Made by a program: the position numbers and the translations under genes
Notes under the pieces: model-generated
What the model was told of the DNA's origin: nothing
What the model saw: the letters and a program-made list of their open reading frames with translations, nothing else
Databases searched by the model: none
Shown here: piece after piece, positions 19,108-28,490 of the stretch
Numbering within the stretch: position 1 is the first letter of the stretch
Layout of the letters: every line of letters begins with the position of its first letter
NCBI RefSeq assembly: GCF_002917105.1
Contig: NZ_PQFZ01000002.1
Span: 310,001 to 374,000 of the forward strand
Direction: 5' to 3'
DNA from: Allobosea psychrotolerans
Lineage (GTDB): Bacteria > Pseudomonadota > Alphaproteobacteria > Rhizobiales > Beijerinckiaceae
DNA length: 64,000 bases

Positions 19108-19127
19108 GCACGGATCGCGAATGAGCA
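19094..19127. repeat. 17-bp tandem duplication across the dnaB stop and alr start
   Basis: CGGATCGCGAATGAGCA occurs at 19094-19110 and again, identically, at 19111-19127. The first copy holds the dnaB TGA and a now unused ATG; the second holds the alr ATG. Confidence 0.95.
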
Positions 19128-20251
19128 CCTTCGATTCAACCGACGCCGCGACCGCCGGCGCCATCCTCACCATCGATCTCGGCGCGCTTGTCGCCAATTG
19201 GCGGGCGCTGGGCGCGCGCGCAGGCGCGGAAGCCGGCGCAGTGGTCAAGGCGAACGCCTATGGCATCGGCATCGAACCGGCGGTGACGGCGCTCGCCAGG
19301 GCCGGCTGCCGCAGCTTCTTCGTCGCGCATCTCTCCGAGGGCATCCGCGTGCGCAGCGTTGCCCCCGATGCAGCGGTCTATATCCTCAACGGGCTTTTGC
19401 CCGACACATGCGGCGTCTATGCGGAACACGGTCTGTCGCCCGTGCTCGGTTCGCATGAGGAACTGCTGGAATGGGCCTCCTTTCGCCAGACCGGCGCACA
19501 GGTCCGGCCTGCGGCGCTGCATGTCGATACCGCGATGAACCGGCTCGGGCTCTGGCCCGGCGAGGGGCTCAACCTGGCCCGCGAGCGCAGCGGCGTGATC
19601 GCCGCGGCCGGGATCGGGCTGGTGATGAGCCATTTCGCCTCCTCCGAGGACGAGGCGGACCCGGCCAATGCCCGCCAGATCGCGGCCTTCGCCGAGATCG
19701 CGGCCGCATTCCCCGACACGCCGGCCTCGCTGAAGAATTCTTCCGGCCATTTCCTGAAGGACTGCCCGTCCTATCAGCTGACCCGGCCAGGCTATGCGCT
19801 CTATGGCGGCAACCCGACGCCGGGCCAGGCCAACCCGATGCAGCCCGTCATCGGCCTGGAAGCGCGCATCATCCAGTTGCGCGAGGTCGAGCCCGGTACA
19901 CAGGTCGGCTATAATGGTCGCTGGACGGCCAAGAGCCGGCGCAAGCTCGCCACCATCTGCCTCGGCTATGCCGACGGCTACCCGCGCAATGCGAGCTGGA
20001 CCGATACCGTCACCGGCGGCTCGGCGCTGGTCGGCGGTGTCATCTGTCCTTTCGTCGGCTCTGTCTCGATGGATCTCATCATCGTCGACGTCACCGACGC
20101 CCCGGCCGGCGCGGCGGTTCGCGGCGCGAGCGTGACCTTGATCGGCGGCTCGCTCGATATCGAGACGGTCGGTGCCGGGGCCAAGACGGTCGGCTACGAG
20201 ATTCTGACCAGCCTCGGCCGGCGTTACGCGCGCCGCTATGTGGGGTTGTAA
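19121..20251 (+). CDS. alr: Alanine racemase
   Basis: PLP enzyme that interconverts L- and D-alanine for peptidoglycan. The 376 residues have the PLP lysine at position 43 in VVKANAYGIG, the barrel motifs HVDTAMNRLG and MSHFASSEDEAD, and a C-terminal domain with GYADGYPRN and GSVSMDLIIVDVTD. The tyrosine base expected in Y-N-G-R-W appears in VGYNGRW. It starts 13 bases after dnaB, within the second copy of the tandem duplication; AATGAGC repeats make the true start slightly ambiguous. Confidence 0.95.
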   Translation: MSTFDSTDAATAGAILTIDLGALVANWRALGARAGAEAGAVVKANAYGIGIEPAVTALARAGCRSFFVAHLSEGIRVRSVAPDAAVYILNGLLPDTCGVYAEHGLSPVLGSHEELLEWASFRQTGAQVRPAALHVDTAMNRLGLWPGEGLNLARERSGVIAAAGIGLVMSHFASSEDEADPANARQIAAFAEIAAAFPDTPASLKNSSGHFLKDCPSYQLTRPGYALYGGNPTPGQANPMQPVIGLEARIIQLREVEPGTQVGYNGRWTAKSRRKLATICLGYADGYPRNASWTDTVTGGSALVGGVICPFVGSVSMDLIIVDVTDAPAGAAVRGASVTLIGGSLDIETVGAGAKTVGYEILTSLGRRYARRYVGL

Positions 20252-20276
20252 GCACGTTGGCAGGCGAGCCCACCAC

Positions 20277-20409
20277 TGTCATTCCGGGGCACGGCGCAGC
20301 CGTGAACCCGGAACCCACGACCGGGCGCGCGCCTTCCACCGTGCTTGGAAAATGTCGCGTCCCGTCATGGGTGCCGGGTTCTTCGCTGGCGCGAAGCCCC
20401 GGAAAGACA
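20277..20409. repeat. REP-like palindromic element, copy 1
   Basis: Long interrupted palindrome bounded by TGTCATTCCGGGGC and GCCCCGGAAAGACA, with inner arms around GAACCCGGAACCCA and TGGGTGCCGGGTTC. It occupies nearly all of the alr-radA gap and ends 12 bases before the radA ATG, so the radA ribosome site overlaps its edge. Related elements are at 26417, 31671 and 34353. Confidence 0.8.
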
Positions 20410-20421
20410 TCGTAAGACGCA

Positions 20422-21819
20422 ATGGCCAAGCGCGGTCCCACTTACATCTGCCAGGCTTGCGGGGCGGTTTATCACCGCTGGCAGGGCAAATGCGACGCCT
20501 GCGGCACCTGGTCCTCGCTATCTGAGGAAGCCCAGGCCGCGCCAGTTCCCGGAGGCCGCACCTCGTCGAACGGCAAGGCGCGCGGACGCGTCTTCGCCCT
20601 GGAGACGCTGAAGGGCGACACACAGGACGCGCCGCGCATCAAGGCCGGCATCGGCGAGCTCGACCGTGTCACCGGCGGCGGCTTCGTGCCAGGCTCGGTG
20701 CTGCTGATCGGCGGCAATCCCGGTATCGGCAAGTCGACCTTGCTGATGCAGGCCTGCGCCGCGCTGGCGCTCTCCGGCCGCCGCGTCGTCTATGTCTCGG
20801 GTGAGGAATCCACCGGCCAGGTCCGCTTGCGCGCCGAGCGCATGGGGCTGGCCGACTCCCCAGTCGATCTGGCGGCGGAGACCAATGTCGAGGACATCAT
20901 CGCGACCTTGGGCCAGGGCAACCGCCCTGCCCTGGTGGTGATCGACTCGATCCAGACCATGTGGTCGGGCGAAGTCGAGAGCGCACCGGGCACCGTCACT
21001 CAGGTTCGCGGTTCGGCGCAGGCGCTGATCCGCTATGCCAAGACCAGCGGCGCCTGCCTGATTCTCGTCGGCCATGTCACCAAGGACGGGCAGATCGCAG
21101 GCCCGCGCGTCGTCGAGCACATGGTGGACGCCGTGCTCTCCTTCGAGGGGGAAGGCGCGCATGCCTTCCGCATCCTGCGCGCCCAGAAGAACCGCTTCGG
21201 CCCCACCGACGAAATCGGCGTCTTCGAAATGACCGGGATGGGCCTGTCGGAAGTCACCAACCCCTCGGCGCTTTTCCTCGCGGACCGGGATCAGGCGGCG
21301 CCGGGTGCCGCGGTCTTTGCCGGGATCGAGGGCACGCGGCCCGTGCTGGTCGAGATCCAGGCCCTGGTCGCTCCGACCTCGCTGGGCACGCCGCGCCGCG
21401 CCGTGGTCGGCTGGGAGAACAGCCGCCTGGCCATGGTGCTTGCCGTGCTCGAGACCCATGGTGGGCTCAAGCTTGGCCAGCACGATGTCTATCTGAATGT
21501 CGCCGGCGGCCTGCGGGTCAACGAACCTGCCGCCGATCTGGCGGTCGCCGCCGCGCTGGTCTCATCGCTGAGCGGGGCGATCCTGCCGCCGGAATCGGTC
21601 TATTTCGGCGAGATCGCGCTGTCGGGCGCGATTCGGCCGGTATCGGTCGCGCCCGCGCGCTTGCGCGAGGCTTCCAAGCTTGGCTTCGAATCGGCGCTGA
21701 TGCCTTCAGGCGGCGCAGATACAGGCGATGGCGGCGGGCTGGTGCTGCGGCGCTTCGGCCATGTCACCGAGCTTGTTGCCGATATCGCGGCGCGAGCACC
21801 TCGCAGAGATGTGAAATGA
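20422..21819 (+). CDS. radA: DNA repair protein RadA
   Basis: RecA-like branch-migration ATPase used in recombinational repair. The 465 residues have a zinc finger with Cys10, Cys13, Cys24 and Cys27, then Walker A (GGNPGIGKSTLLMQA), the RadA-specific RAQKNRFGPTDE motif, and a C-terminal Lon-protease-like domain (VNEPAADLAVAAALVSS, with GEIALSGAIRPV). There is no strong ribosome site; GGAAAG at the end of the preceding repeat is some 15 bases from the ATG. Confidence 0.96.
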   Translation: MAKRGPTYICQACGAVYHRWQGKCDACGTWSSLSEEAQAAPVPGGRTSSNGKARGRVFALETLKGDTQDAPRIKAGIGELDRVTGGGFVPGSVLLIGGNPGIGKSTLLMQACAALALSGRRVVYVSGEESTGQVRLRAERMGLADSPVDLAAETNVEDIIATLGQGNRPALVVIDSIQTMWSGEVESAPGTVTQVRGSAQALIRYAKTSGACLILVGHVTKDGQIAGPRVVEHMVDAVLSFEGEGAHAFRILRAQKNRFGPTDEIGVFEMTGMGLSEVTNPSALFLADRDQAAPGAAVFAGIEGTRPVLVEIQALVAPTSLGTPRRAVVGWENSRLAMVLAVLETHGGLKLGQHDVYLNVAGGLRVNEPAADLAVAAALVSSLSGAILPPESVYFGEIALSGAIRPVSVAPARLREASKLGFESALMPSGGADTGDGGGLVLRRFGHVTELVADIAARAPRRDVK

Positions 21820-21926
21820 CTCGGACGCAATGGTGACGCAGGCCATGCGAGCGCGTATAGCAAAAACGATGTGGCCCGCCCATTTCGCGCAGGCCTTCCT
21901 GAGTTCTTAAGCGAAGCGGCTTATCC

Positions 21927-22610
21927 ATGCCTGTCACCATCCTCGATCTCGTCGTTGTCGGCGTGGTTTTGATCTCGGCATTGCTGGCCGCCGTGCGCGG
22001 CCTGACGCGCGAAGTGCTGGCGATCGCCTCCTGGGTCGCCGCAGCCGCCGTGGCCTGGGTCTTCCACCCGCAGCTCCTGCCGCTCGCCAAGCAATACATC
22101 CCCAATGACACGATTGCCCTGATCGCCTCGATCGCGGCGCTGTTCCTAGTGACCTTGATCGTGGTTTCGCTGGTGACGGCGCGGATTTCGGACTTCGTGC
22201 TAGATTCGCGCATCGGCGCGCTGGATCGGACGCTCGGCTTCGTCTTCGGCGCCGGTCGCGGCCTGCTGCTTGCCGTCGTCGGTTATCTGTTCTTCAGCGC
22301 GCTGCTGCCCGAGAAGAACCTGCCGTCCTGGGCCAAGGATGCGCGCGCTCGCCCGCTTCTCGAGGAAACCGGCCGCTCGCTCTTGACGATGCTGCCGCAA
22401 GACATCAACTCCGACATGATCAAGAAGATGCTCAAGCCCAAGACAGGCGAGGAGCCGACGGAGGCGCCGGCCGAGGAGCCTCGCGCCCCCGCCAGCCCCA
22501 CCGCCGACCCACAGCGCCGCACCCAGGTGCCCGATGCCAACGACAAGCAGGCATTGCAGCGGGTGATCGAAGCTGGCAAAGCAACGACGCCTGCCCAACC
22601 CCGTCCGTAA
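21927..22610 (+). CDS. cvpA: CvpA family membrane protein
   Basis: Small inner-membrane protein of the CvpA family, named from colicin V production in E. coli; its biochemical role is unsettled. Four hydrophobic segments fill residues 1-120 (ILDLVVVGVVLISALLAAVRG is the family N-terminus, and DRTLGFVFGAGRGLLL the second hallmark). The final 80 or so residues are hydrophilic, rich in proline and glutamate. It lies 32-44 bp before purF, the same linkage as in E. coli, so cotranscription is likely. Confidence 0.9.
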   Translation: MPVTILDLVVVGVVLISALLAAVRGLTREVLAIASWVAAAAVAWVFHPQLLPLAKQYIPNDTIALIASIAALFLVTLIVVSLVTARISDFVLDSRIGALDRTLGFVFGAGRGLLLAVVGYLFFSALLPEKNLPSWAKDARARPLLEETGRSLLTMLPQDINSDMIKKMLKPKTGEEPTEAPAEEPRAPASPTADPQRRTQVPDANDKQALQRVIEAGKATTPAQPRP

Positions 22611-22654
22611 TTCGAGCGTAGAGACCTCCCAGTCCTGCCGCATTGGAGCCCGTG

Positions 22655-24127
22655 ATGACGCTGCAGACCGAAGCCGAAGCCGCCTTTGACCCCAATGCCG
22701 ACCGGCTGCGGGAGGAGTGCGGCGTCTTCGGCATCTTCGGACATGCCGACGCCGCCGCTCTGACGGCGCTGGGCCTGCACGCCCTGCAGCATCGCGGCCA
22801 GGAGGCTGCGGGCATCGTCAGCTTCGACGGTAAGCGCTTCCACTCCGAGCGCAGGCTCGGCCTCGTCGGCGACGCCTTCTCGGAAGTCTCCGTCATCGAG
22901 AAGCTCAAGGGCAAGCAGGCGATCGGCCATGTGCGCTACTCGACCACGGGCGAGACCATCCTGCGCAACGTCCAGCCGCTTTTCGCCGAGCTCCATGGCG
23001 GCGGGTTCGCGGTCGCGCATAACGGCAACCTGACCAATGGCCTGACGCTGCGGCGTAACCTCGTCCGCGACGGCGCGATCTACCAGTCGACATCGGACAC
23101 CGAGGTGCTGCTGCATCTCGTCGCGCGCAGCCGCAAATCGCATTTCATCGAGCGCTTCGTCGAAGCTATCCGCCAGATCGAGGGGGCCTACGCCTTCGTC
23201 GGCATCACCAACAAGAAGCTGATCGGCGTGCGCGACCCGCTCGGCATCCGCCCGCTGGTGCTGGGCGAGCTCGATGGCTGCCCGATCCTGACCTCCGAGA
23301 CCTGCGCGCTCGACATCATCGGCGCGAAGTTCATCCGCGAGGTCGAAAACGGCGAAGTCGTCGTCATCTCCGAGAGTGGCATCGAGAGCCACAAGCCCTT
23401 CCCGCCGGTCGCCGAGCGGCCCTGCATCTTCGAATACATCTATTTCGCCCGGCCCGACTCCATCGTGAAGGGCCGCAGCATCTATGAGCGCCGCAAGCAG
23501 ATGGGCGCGCAGCTCGCGTCCGAAGCCCCGGCAAATGCCGATGTGATCGTGCCCGTGCCCGATTCCGGCGTGCCAGCCGCGCTCGGCTTCTCGCAGGCGA
23601 GCGGCATCCCCTTCGAGCTCGGCATCATTCGCAATCATTATGTCGGGCGCACCTTCATCGAGCCGACGCAGAAGGTCCGCGAACTCGGCGTGCGCCTGAA
23701 GCATTCCGCCAATCGCAGCGTCGTCGAGGGCAAGAGCATCGTGCTCGTCGACGATTCGATCGTGCGCGGGACGACGTCGCTGAAGATCGTCAAGATGATG
23801 CGCGAGGCCGGCGCGCGCGAGGTGCATTTCCGCATCTCCTCGCCGCCGATCACGCACCCCGATTATTACGGCATCGATACGCCCGACCGCGAAAAACTGC
23901 TGGCCGCGACGCATTCGCTCGAGGAAATGCGCCAGTTCGTCGGCGCCGATTCGCTGGCCTTCCTGTCGGTCGACGGGCTCTACCGCGCCATGGGCCATGC
24001 CGGACGCGATGCGGTCCGCCCGCAATTCACCGACCACTGCTTCACCGGCGATTATCCGACCTCTCTGACTGATGTGGTCGGGGAGAGCGCCAAGCAGCAG
24101 ATTTCGCTGCTGGCCGAAGCCGGCTGA
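22655..24127 (+). CDS. purF: Amidophosphoribosyltransferase PurF
   Basis: First committed step of purine synthesis: PRPP and glutamine give phosphoribosylamine. From the ATG at 22655 (GGAG six bases upstream) it has 490 residues. The N-terminal nucleophile is Cys22 in REECGVFGIFG, so a 21-residue propeptide should be removed as in Bacillus-type enzymes. The phosphoribosyltransferase loop VLVDDSIVRGTTSLK and the PVPDSGVPAALGF motif are intact. In-frame TTG and GTG codons upstream would add up to four residues. Confidence 0.96.
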   Translation: MTLQTEAEAAFDPNADRLREECGVFGIFGHADAAALTALGLHALQHRGQEAAGIVSFDGKRFHSERRLGLVGDAFSEVSVIEKLKGKQAIGHVRYSTTGETILRNVQPLFAELHGGGFAVAHNGNLTNGLTLRRNLVRDGAIYQSTSDTEVLLHLVARSRKSHFIERFVEAIRQIEGAYAFVGITNKKLIGVRDPLGIRPLVLGELDGCPILTSETCALDIIGAKFIREVENGEVVVISESGIESHKPFPPVAERPCIFEYIYFARPDSIVKGRSIYERRKQMGAQLASEAPANADVIVPVPDSGVPAALGFSQASGIPFELGIIRNHYVGRTFIEPTQKVRELGVRLKHSANRSVVEGKSIVLVDDSIVRGTTSLKIVKMMREAGAREVHFRISSPPITHPDYYGIDTPDREKLLAATHSLEEMRQFVGADSLAFLSVDGLYRAMGHAGRDAVRPQFTDHCFTGDYPTSLTDVVGESAKQQISLLAEAG

Positions 24128-24146
24128 GCCCCGCTCAAGGAAGTCC

Positions 24147-24887
24147 ATGTCCAAGCCTTTGGAAGGGCGCGTCGCGCTCGTCACCGGCGCATCGCGCGGC
24201 ATCGGCCGGGCAGCGGCGCTCGCCTTCGCCCAGGCCGGCGCACATGTCGTCGCGCTTGCCCGCACCACCGGGGCTCTCGAAGAGCTGGACGACGAGATTC
24301 TGGCGTTGGGCGGCAGCACGACGCTCGTCCCGGTCGACCTCGCGGATACCGCCGCGATCGAGAAGCTCGGCCCAGCCCTCCTGCAGCGCTGGGGCAAGCT
24401 CGACATCCTCCTGGCCAATGCCGGCATATTGGGGCCATTGACGCCCCTGACCCACGCCTCGCCGAAGGAATGGGCCAATGTGTTCGACACCAATGTCACG
24501 GCGAATTGGCGCTTGCTGAAATCGGTCGAGCCGGCGCTGCAGGCGTCGGACGCTGCCCGCGTGATCCTGATGTCCTCGGGCGCCGCGCATAAATGCCTGG
24601 CTTATTGGGGGCCTTACTCGATCTCGAAGGCAGCCGTCGAAGCCATGGCGCGCACCTATGCCGCCGAGACCGTGACGACACCGCTGAAGGTGATGCTGGT
24701 CAATCCGGGCCCGCTGCGGACCAAGATGCGCGCCGAGGCGATGCCGGGCGAGGATCCGCTGACGCTCAGGACGCCGGAGGAGCTCGCGCCGCATCTGGTC
24801 GAGATCGCCTCGCCCGCATGGAGCGAGACCGGCAAGATCTTCGATTTCCCGCAGGGAAAAGTGCTGACGCCGCAAATGCCGGCCTGA
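24147..24887 (+). CDS. SDR family oxidoreductase
   Basis: Short-chain dehydrogenase of unknown substrate. The 246 residues contain the NAD(P) loop VTGASRGIGRAAAL, the structural motif LLANAGILGPL, the catalytic serine in VILMSSGAAHK, and YSISKAAVEAM as the YxxxK site. AAGGAAG just before the ATG at 24147 supports the start. It follows purF by 19 bp and is probably cotranscribed; SDR genes next to purF recur in Rhizobiales, but I know of no assigned role. It converges with der. Confidence 0.85.
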   Translation: MSKPLEGRVALVTGASRGIGRAAALAFAQAGAHVVALARTTGALEELDDEILALGGSTTLVPVDLADTAAIEKLGPALLQRWGKLDILLANAGILGPLTPLTHASPKEWANVFDTNVTANWRLLKSVEPALQASDAARVILMSSGAAHKCLAYWGPYSISKAAVEAMARTYAAETVTTPLKVMLVNPGPLRTKMRAEAMPGEDPLTLRTPEELAPHLVEIASPAWSETGKIFDFPQGKVLTPQMPA

Positions 24888-24927
24888 GGCATCCCTTCTC
24901 CTCCGAGGGGAGAAGGGAAGAACCACG

Positions 24928-26343
24928 CTACTTCTTGCCCTTGTCGTAAGGGTTTTCGCCGCCGCGCGTATGCAGGCGGATCGGCGTGCCCGGCAGTTCG
25001 AAGGCCTCGCGCAGATTGTTGACCAGATAGCGGGTGTAGGACACCGGCAGATGGTCGAGCTGGTTGCCGAACAGAGCAAAGGTCGGCGGGCGCGCCTTGG
25101 CCTGCGTCATGTAGCGGATCTTGATGCGCCGGCCTGCGACGGCTGGCGGCGGATGGGCCGAGAGCACACCTTCCAGCCAGCGGTTGATCCGCGCCGTCGA
25201 GATGCGACGATTCCAGACGTCGTAGCTCTCGAACACCGCCTGCATCAAGCGGTCGATGCCTTCGCCGGCAAGCCCGGACAGCGGCACGATCGGCACGCCG
25301 CGCACCTGCGCGAGCAGATGCTTGGCCTTCTCCTTCAGCTCAGCCAGCAAGCCGTTCTTGTCGGCGACGAGATCCCATTTGTTCAGGCCGATGACGACGG
25401 TGCGGCCCTCGCGCTCGGTGAAATCGACGAGCGTCAGGTCCTGCTTCTCGAACGGGATCGTGGCATCCAGCAACACGACGACGACCTCGGCGAAGCGGAT
25501 CGCGCGCAGCGCGTCCTGCACCGACATCTTCTCGAGCTTTTCCTCGATGCGGGCGCGTTTGCGCATCCCGGCCGTATCGAACAGTTTTACGGGGCGGCCT
25601 CGCCATTCATAGTCGACGGAGATGGTGTCGCGGGTGATGCCGGCCTCAGGGCCGGTCAGCAGCCGTTCCTCGCCGATCATGCGGTTGACCAAGGTCGACT
25701 TGCCGGCATTGGGGCGGCCGATGATGGTGACGCGCAGCGGCTTGTTCGGGTCGTTGTACTCTTCGTCTTCCTCGCCGACGGCGGCCGGGGCATCCACCCA
25801 GCGCTTGTCGCCATAGCTCTCGTCGAAGGCCTCTTCCTCTTCCGGCTCGACATCGACGAAGGGCGCGAGCGCCTCCAGCAAATCGGACGTGCCCTCGCCG
25901 TGCTCGGCCGAGAACGGCACGGGATCGCCAAGGCCCAGCGCATAGGATTCGAAGATGCCGTCCAGCCCCTTTTTCCCCTCGGCCTTGTTGGCGAGCAGGA
26001 TGACGGGCTTGCCGGATTTGCGCACCAGATCGGCGAAGGGCTGATCCATCGGCGTCAGACCGAGCCGCGCATCGATCATGAACAGGATGACGTCGGCCTG
26101 GGCGATCGCGGTTTCCGTCTGCGCGCGCATCCGGCCCAGGAGCGAATCCTTGTCGGCCTCTTCCAGACCCGCCGTATCGATCACGTTGAAGCGCAGATGT
26201 CCGAGCGAGGCCTCGCCCTCGCGCCGGTCGCGCGTCACGCCGGGCCGGTCGTCGACGAGCGCGAGCTTCTTGCCGACGAGCCGGTTGAACAGCGTCGACT
26301 TGCCGACATTGGGGCGGCCGATGATGGCGACGATGGCGGTCAT
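24928..26343 (-). CDS. der: Ribosome biogenesis GTPase Der (EngA)
   Basis: Tandem GTPase needed for 50S subunit maturation. The 471 residues hold two G domains: the first with GRPNVGKST (residues 9-17) and [10 protein letters not shown], the second with [12 protein letters not shown] and [21 protein letters not shown] and NKWD are the base-specificity motifs. A KH-like C-terminal domain follows. The linker between G domains is strongly acidic ([20 protein letters not shown]). The basic tail ends in DKGKK. Confidence 0.96.
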   Translation of the reverse strand: MTAIVAIIGRPNVGKSTLFNRLVGKKLALVDDRPGVTRDRREGEASLGHLRFNVIDTAGLEEADKDSLLGRMRAQTETAIAQADVILFMIDARLGLTPMDQPFADLVRKSGKPVILLANKAEGKKGLDGIFESYALGLGDPVPFSAEHGEGTSDLLEALAPFVDVEPEEEEAFDESYGDKRWVDAPAAVGEEDEEYNDPNKPLRVTIIGRPNAGKSTLVNRMIGEERLLTGPEAGITRDTISVDYEWRGRPVKLFDTAGMRKRARIEEKLEKMSVQDALRAIRFAEVVVVLLDATIPFEKQDLTLVDFTEREGRTVVIGLNKWDLVADKNGLLAELKEKAKHLLAQVRGVPIVPLSGLAGEGIDRLMQAVFESYDVWNRRISTARINRWLEGVLSAHPPPAVAGRRIKIRYMTQAKARPPTFALFGNQLDHLPVSYTRYLVNNLREAFELPGTPIRLHTRGGENPYDKGKK

Positions 26344-26416
26344 TGCGTGTCAACTATTCCTGTTTCGCCTGCGTGGTCCAACGACGTTGGCTCCTTCGCA
26401 GCCGATAAAAGCGCAC

Positions 26417-26454
26417 GGTCATCCCAGATCCCCCTAGGGTCGCCCGGGATGACC
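26417..26454. repeat. REP-like palindromic element, copy 2 (short)
   Basis: GGTCATCCC (26417-26425) pairs with GGGATGACC (26446-26454), with CCCTAGGG as an inner palindrome. It lies in the 153-bp gap between the YfgM-like gene and der. Confidence 0.75.
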
Positions 26455-26496
26455 AGCGCTACAAATGAAATTCTCGCAAACCTCGTTCGTGGGAAC

Positions 26497-27159
26497 TCAG
26501 TTCTTCGTCTCGACCGGGCCGCCGCGAACCAGAGCGAGGTAGAGATCGGTGCGCTGGCGCAGCACCTGCGGCGCCTGCGGGTCGGTGACGATCGCATCGA
26601 ACCAGCGCCCGGCATCCTCGAACAGATTGGCCTTGAGTGCGGCGATGCCCAGCATCTCCCGCGCCGAGTGGCGCCAGACGCCCTGAGGCGTCACCAGCGG
26701 CTCCAGCGCCGTCTTGACCTCGGCGTAGGGCGCGAGATCGACGCGCAGCATGCCGGCGCGCAGGCGCGCCAGATCGCGATAGAGCTGATCGAGTCCGCCA
26801 TCATTGGCGAGCGCATCGAAAGCAGCGACGCCGGCAGCGGCATCGCGCTTGGCGGTCTCGGCAGCAAGACGGAAGCGCGCGATCTGACGATAGCCGGCGG
26901 GAGCGCTCTCAGTGAGCTCCTTCAGAATCGTCTCGGCCTCCGCGCCATTGCCGTCGCGCGAGGATTTCAGCGCGGCTTCGAGCCGCGCGCCGACAGCCTG
27001 GGAGGCCTGGTTCTCGCGATGCAGCCAATATTGCCAGCCGGCGACGGCGAGCACGGCCAGCACGGCCAGCGCGACGAAGACATTGCCGTATTTGCTCCAG
27101 ATGGCCGCCGCCTTGTCGCGGCGCACCTCTTCATCGATCTCGCGAAAAATATCGGCCAT
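26497..27159 (-). CDS. YfgM-like TPR membrane-anchored protein
   Basis: Inner-membrane anchored protein with a periplasmic TPR-like region, comparable to YfgM, which associates with the Sec translocon and periplasmic chaperones. The 220 residues start with a cytoplasmic IFREIDEEVRRDKAAAIWSK, the usual opening of this family. One membrane helix (residues about 26-45, VFVALAVLAVLAVAGWQYWL) and alanine-rich helical repeats follow. In gammaproteobacteria bamB lies between yfgM and der; here only a repeat does. Confidence 0.82.
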   Translation of the reverse strand: MADIFREIDEEVRRDKAAAIWSKYGNVFVALAVLAVLAVAGWQYWLHRENQASQAVGARLEAALKSSRDGNGAEAETILKELTESAPAGYRQIARFRLAAETAKRDAAAGVAAFDALANDGGLDQLYRDLARLRAGMLRVDLAPYAEVKTALEPLVTPQGVWRHSAREMLGIAALKANLFEDAGRWFDAIVTDPQAPQVLRQRTDLYLALVRGGPVETKN

Positions 27160-27283
27160 GGCCCGTCAGAATTCCCTTGTTGCCGTGCCGGTTAGCATTT
27201 CCGCGCGGCGATTGCGAGCCGGATCAACGCCTTTCGCCGACATCGTAGGAGTCTGGCCGTCCTGGGCCAAATGCCGCCCCGCC

Positions 27284-27359
27284 GTCATTGCGAGCGCAGC
27301 GAAGCAATCCAGGGCGGCAGGGTGCTCAGTCTGGATTGCTTCGCTGCGCTCGCAATGAC
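27284..27359. repeat. 29-bp perfect inverted repeat between the YfgM-like gene and queA
   Basis: Positions 27284-27312 (starting GTCATTGCGAGCGCAG) are exactly complementary to 27331-27359 (ending CGCTCGCAATGAC), around an 18-base loop. It lies in the 228-bp gap before the YfgM-like gene and after queA. Its outer GTCAT/ATGAC ends resemble the REP elements, but the body is a different sequence. Confidence 0.92.
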
Positions 27360-27387
27360 GTGTGAGACTGACAGGCTCGCCACGGCT

Positions 27388-28482
27388 TCAGGCAGACGGC
27401 AGAGCGCGATGCAGCAGGCTGGCATCGCCATAGGAGTAGAAGCGATAATTCTCCGCGATCGCATGGGCATAGGCGCGTTTCATGATGTCGAGACCGCAGA
27501 AGGCCGAGACCAGCATGAACAGCGTCGAGCGCGGCAGGTGGAAATTGGTCAGCAGCAGGTCGACGGCGCGGAAACGATAGCCCGGCGTGATGAAGATCGC
27601 GGTGTCGCCGGAGAAAGGCGCGATGACGCCATCCTCGCCGGTGGCGCTCTCCAGGAGCCGCAGCGAGGTCGTGCCGACCGCAATGACGCGCCCGCCCTTT
27701 GCCCTGACCGCATTCAGCGCGGCGGCGGTCTCGGCCGAGACGCTGCCCCATTCGGCATGCATGCGGTGTTCGCTTGTGTCATCCACCTTCACTGGCAGGA
27801 AGGTCCCCGCGCCGACATGCAGCGTAACGAGGTGGCGCGAGACCCCGTATGCATCGAGCGCAGCGACAAGCTCCGGCGTGAAATGCAGGCCAGCCGTCGG
27901 CGCGGCGACCGCGCCGTCCTCGCGGGCGTGCATGGTCTGGTAGTCGCTCGCATCCTGTTGGTCGGTCGGGCGTTTGCCGGCGATGTAGGGCGGCAGCGGC
28001 AGCTCACCGTGCCGCGCGATAGCCTCATCGAGAATTGGCCCTGACAGAGCGAAGCGCAACTCGACCTCGCCGCCCTCGCCTTTTGACAAAACCTCGGCCT
28101 CGAGCCGGCCGAGTTCGCAGACATTGCCTGCGCCGGCCTCACCGAAGACGATCATCTCGCCGAGAGTGAGTTTCTTGGCCGGGCGGGCGAAGGCGAGCCA
28201 GCGATCGGCGCCCGCGCGCTTGTGCAGCATGATCTCGATGCCGGCAGACGTCCCGCCTCGGAAGCGCCGGCCACGCAGCCGCGAGGGGATGACGCGGGTG
28301 TCGTTCAGGACAAGCGCATCACCCGGTTGGAGCAGGCCGACGAGGTCGCGGATGCCGCGATCCTCGAATGGTTCGGGTGCACCAGGCCTGACGACAAGCA
28401 GGCGCGCCGCATCGCGCGGGCTTGCGGGCCTCAGCGCGATGCGGTCTTCGGGGAGGTCGAAATCGAAGAGCCCGACATCCAC
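27388..28482 (-). CDS. queA: tRNA preQ1(34) S-adenosylmethionine ribosyltransferase-isomerase QueA
   Basis: Transfers and rearranges the ribosyl part of SAM onto preQ1 in tRNA, giving epoxyqueuosine. The 364 residues begin [25 protein letters not shown], the family start. [17 protein letters not shown] and [16 protein letters not shown] follow, with [11 protein letters not shown] and FITPGYRF further on. It lies eight bases after the cytoplasmic cyclophilin, in one minus-strand series with it. No other queuosine gene is visible. Confidence 0.96.
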   Translation of the reverse strand: MDVGLFDFDLPEDRIALRPASPRDAARLLVVRPGAPEPFEDRGIRDLVGLLQPGDALVLNDTRVIPSRLRGRRFRGGTSAGIEIMLHKRAGADRWLAFARPAKKLTLGEMIVFGEAGAGNVCELGRLEAEVLSKGEGGEVELRFALSGPILDEAIARHGELPLPPYIAGKRPTDQQDASDYQTMHAREDGAVAAPTAGLHFTPELVAALDAYGVSRHLVTLHVGAGTFLPVKVDDTSEHRMHAEWGSVSAETAAALNAVRAKGGRVIAVGTTSLRLLESATGEDGVIAPFSGDTAIFITPGYRFRAVDLLLTNFHLPRSTLFMLVSAFCGLDIMKRAYAHAIAENYRFYSYGDASLLHRALPSA

Positions 28483-28490
28483 GGTCTGGA

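Noticed and set aside
22283..24499. 738-codon open frame opposite purF and its neighbours
   Set aside because: Spans the ends of cvpA, all of purF and the start of the SDR gene on the opposite strand; shadow composition.
24970..27195. 741-codon open frame opposite der and the YfgM-like gene
   Set aside because: It crosses two real genes and the repeat gap between them, with shadow-type composition and no motif.
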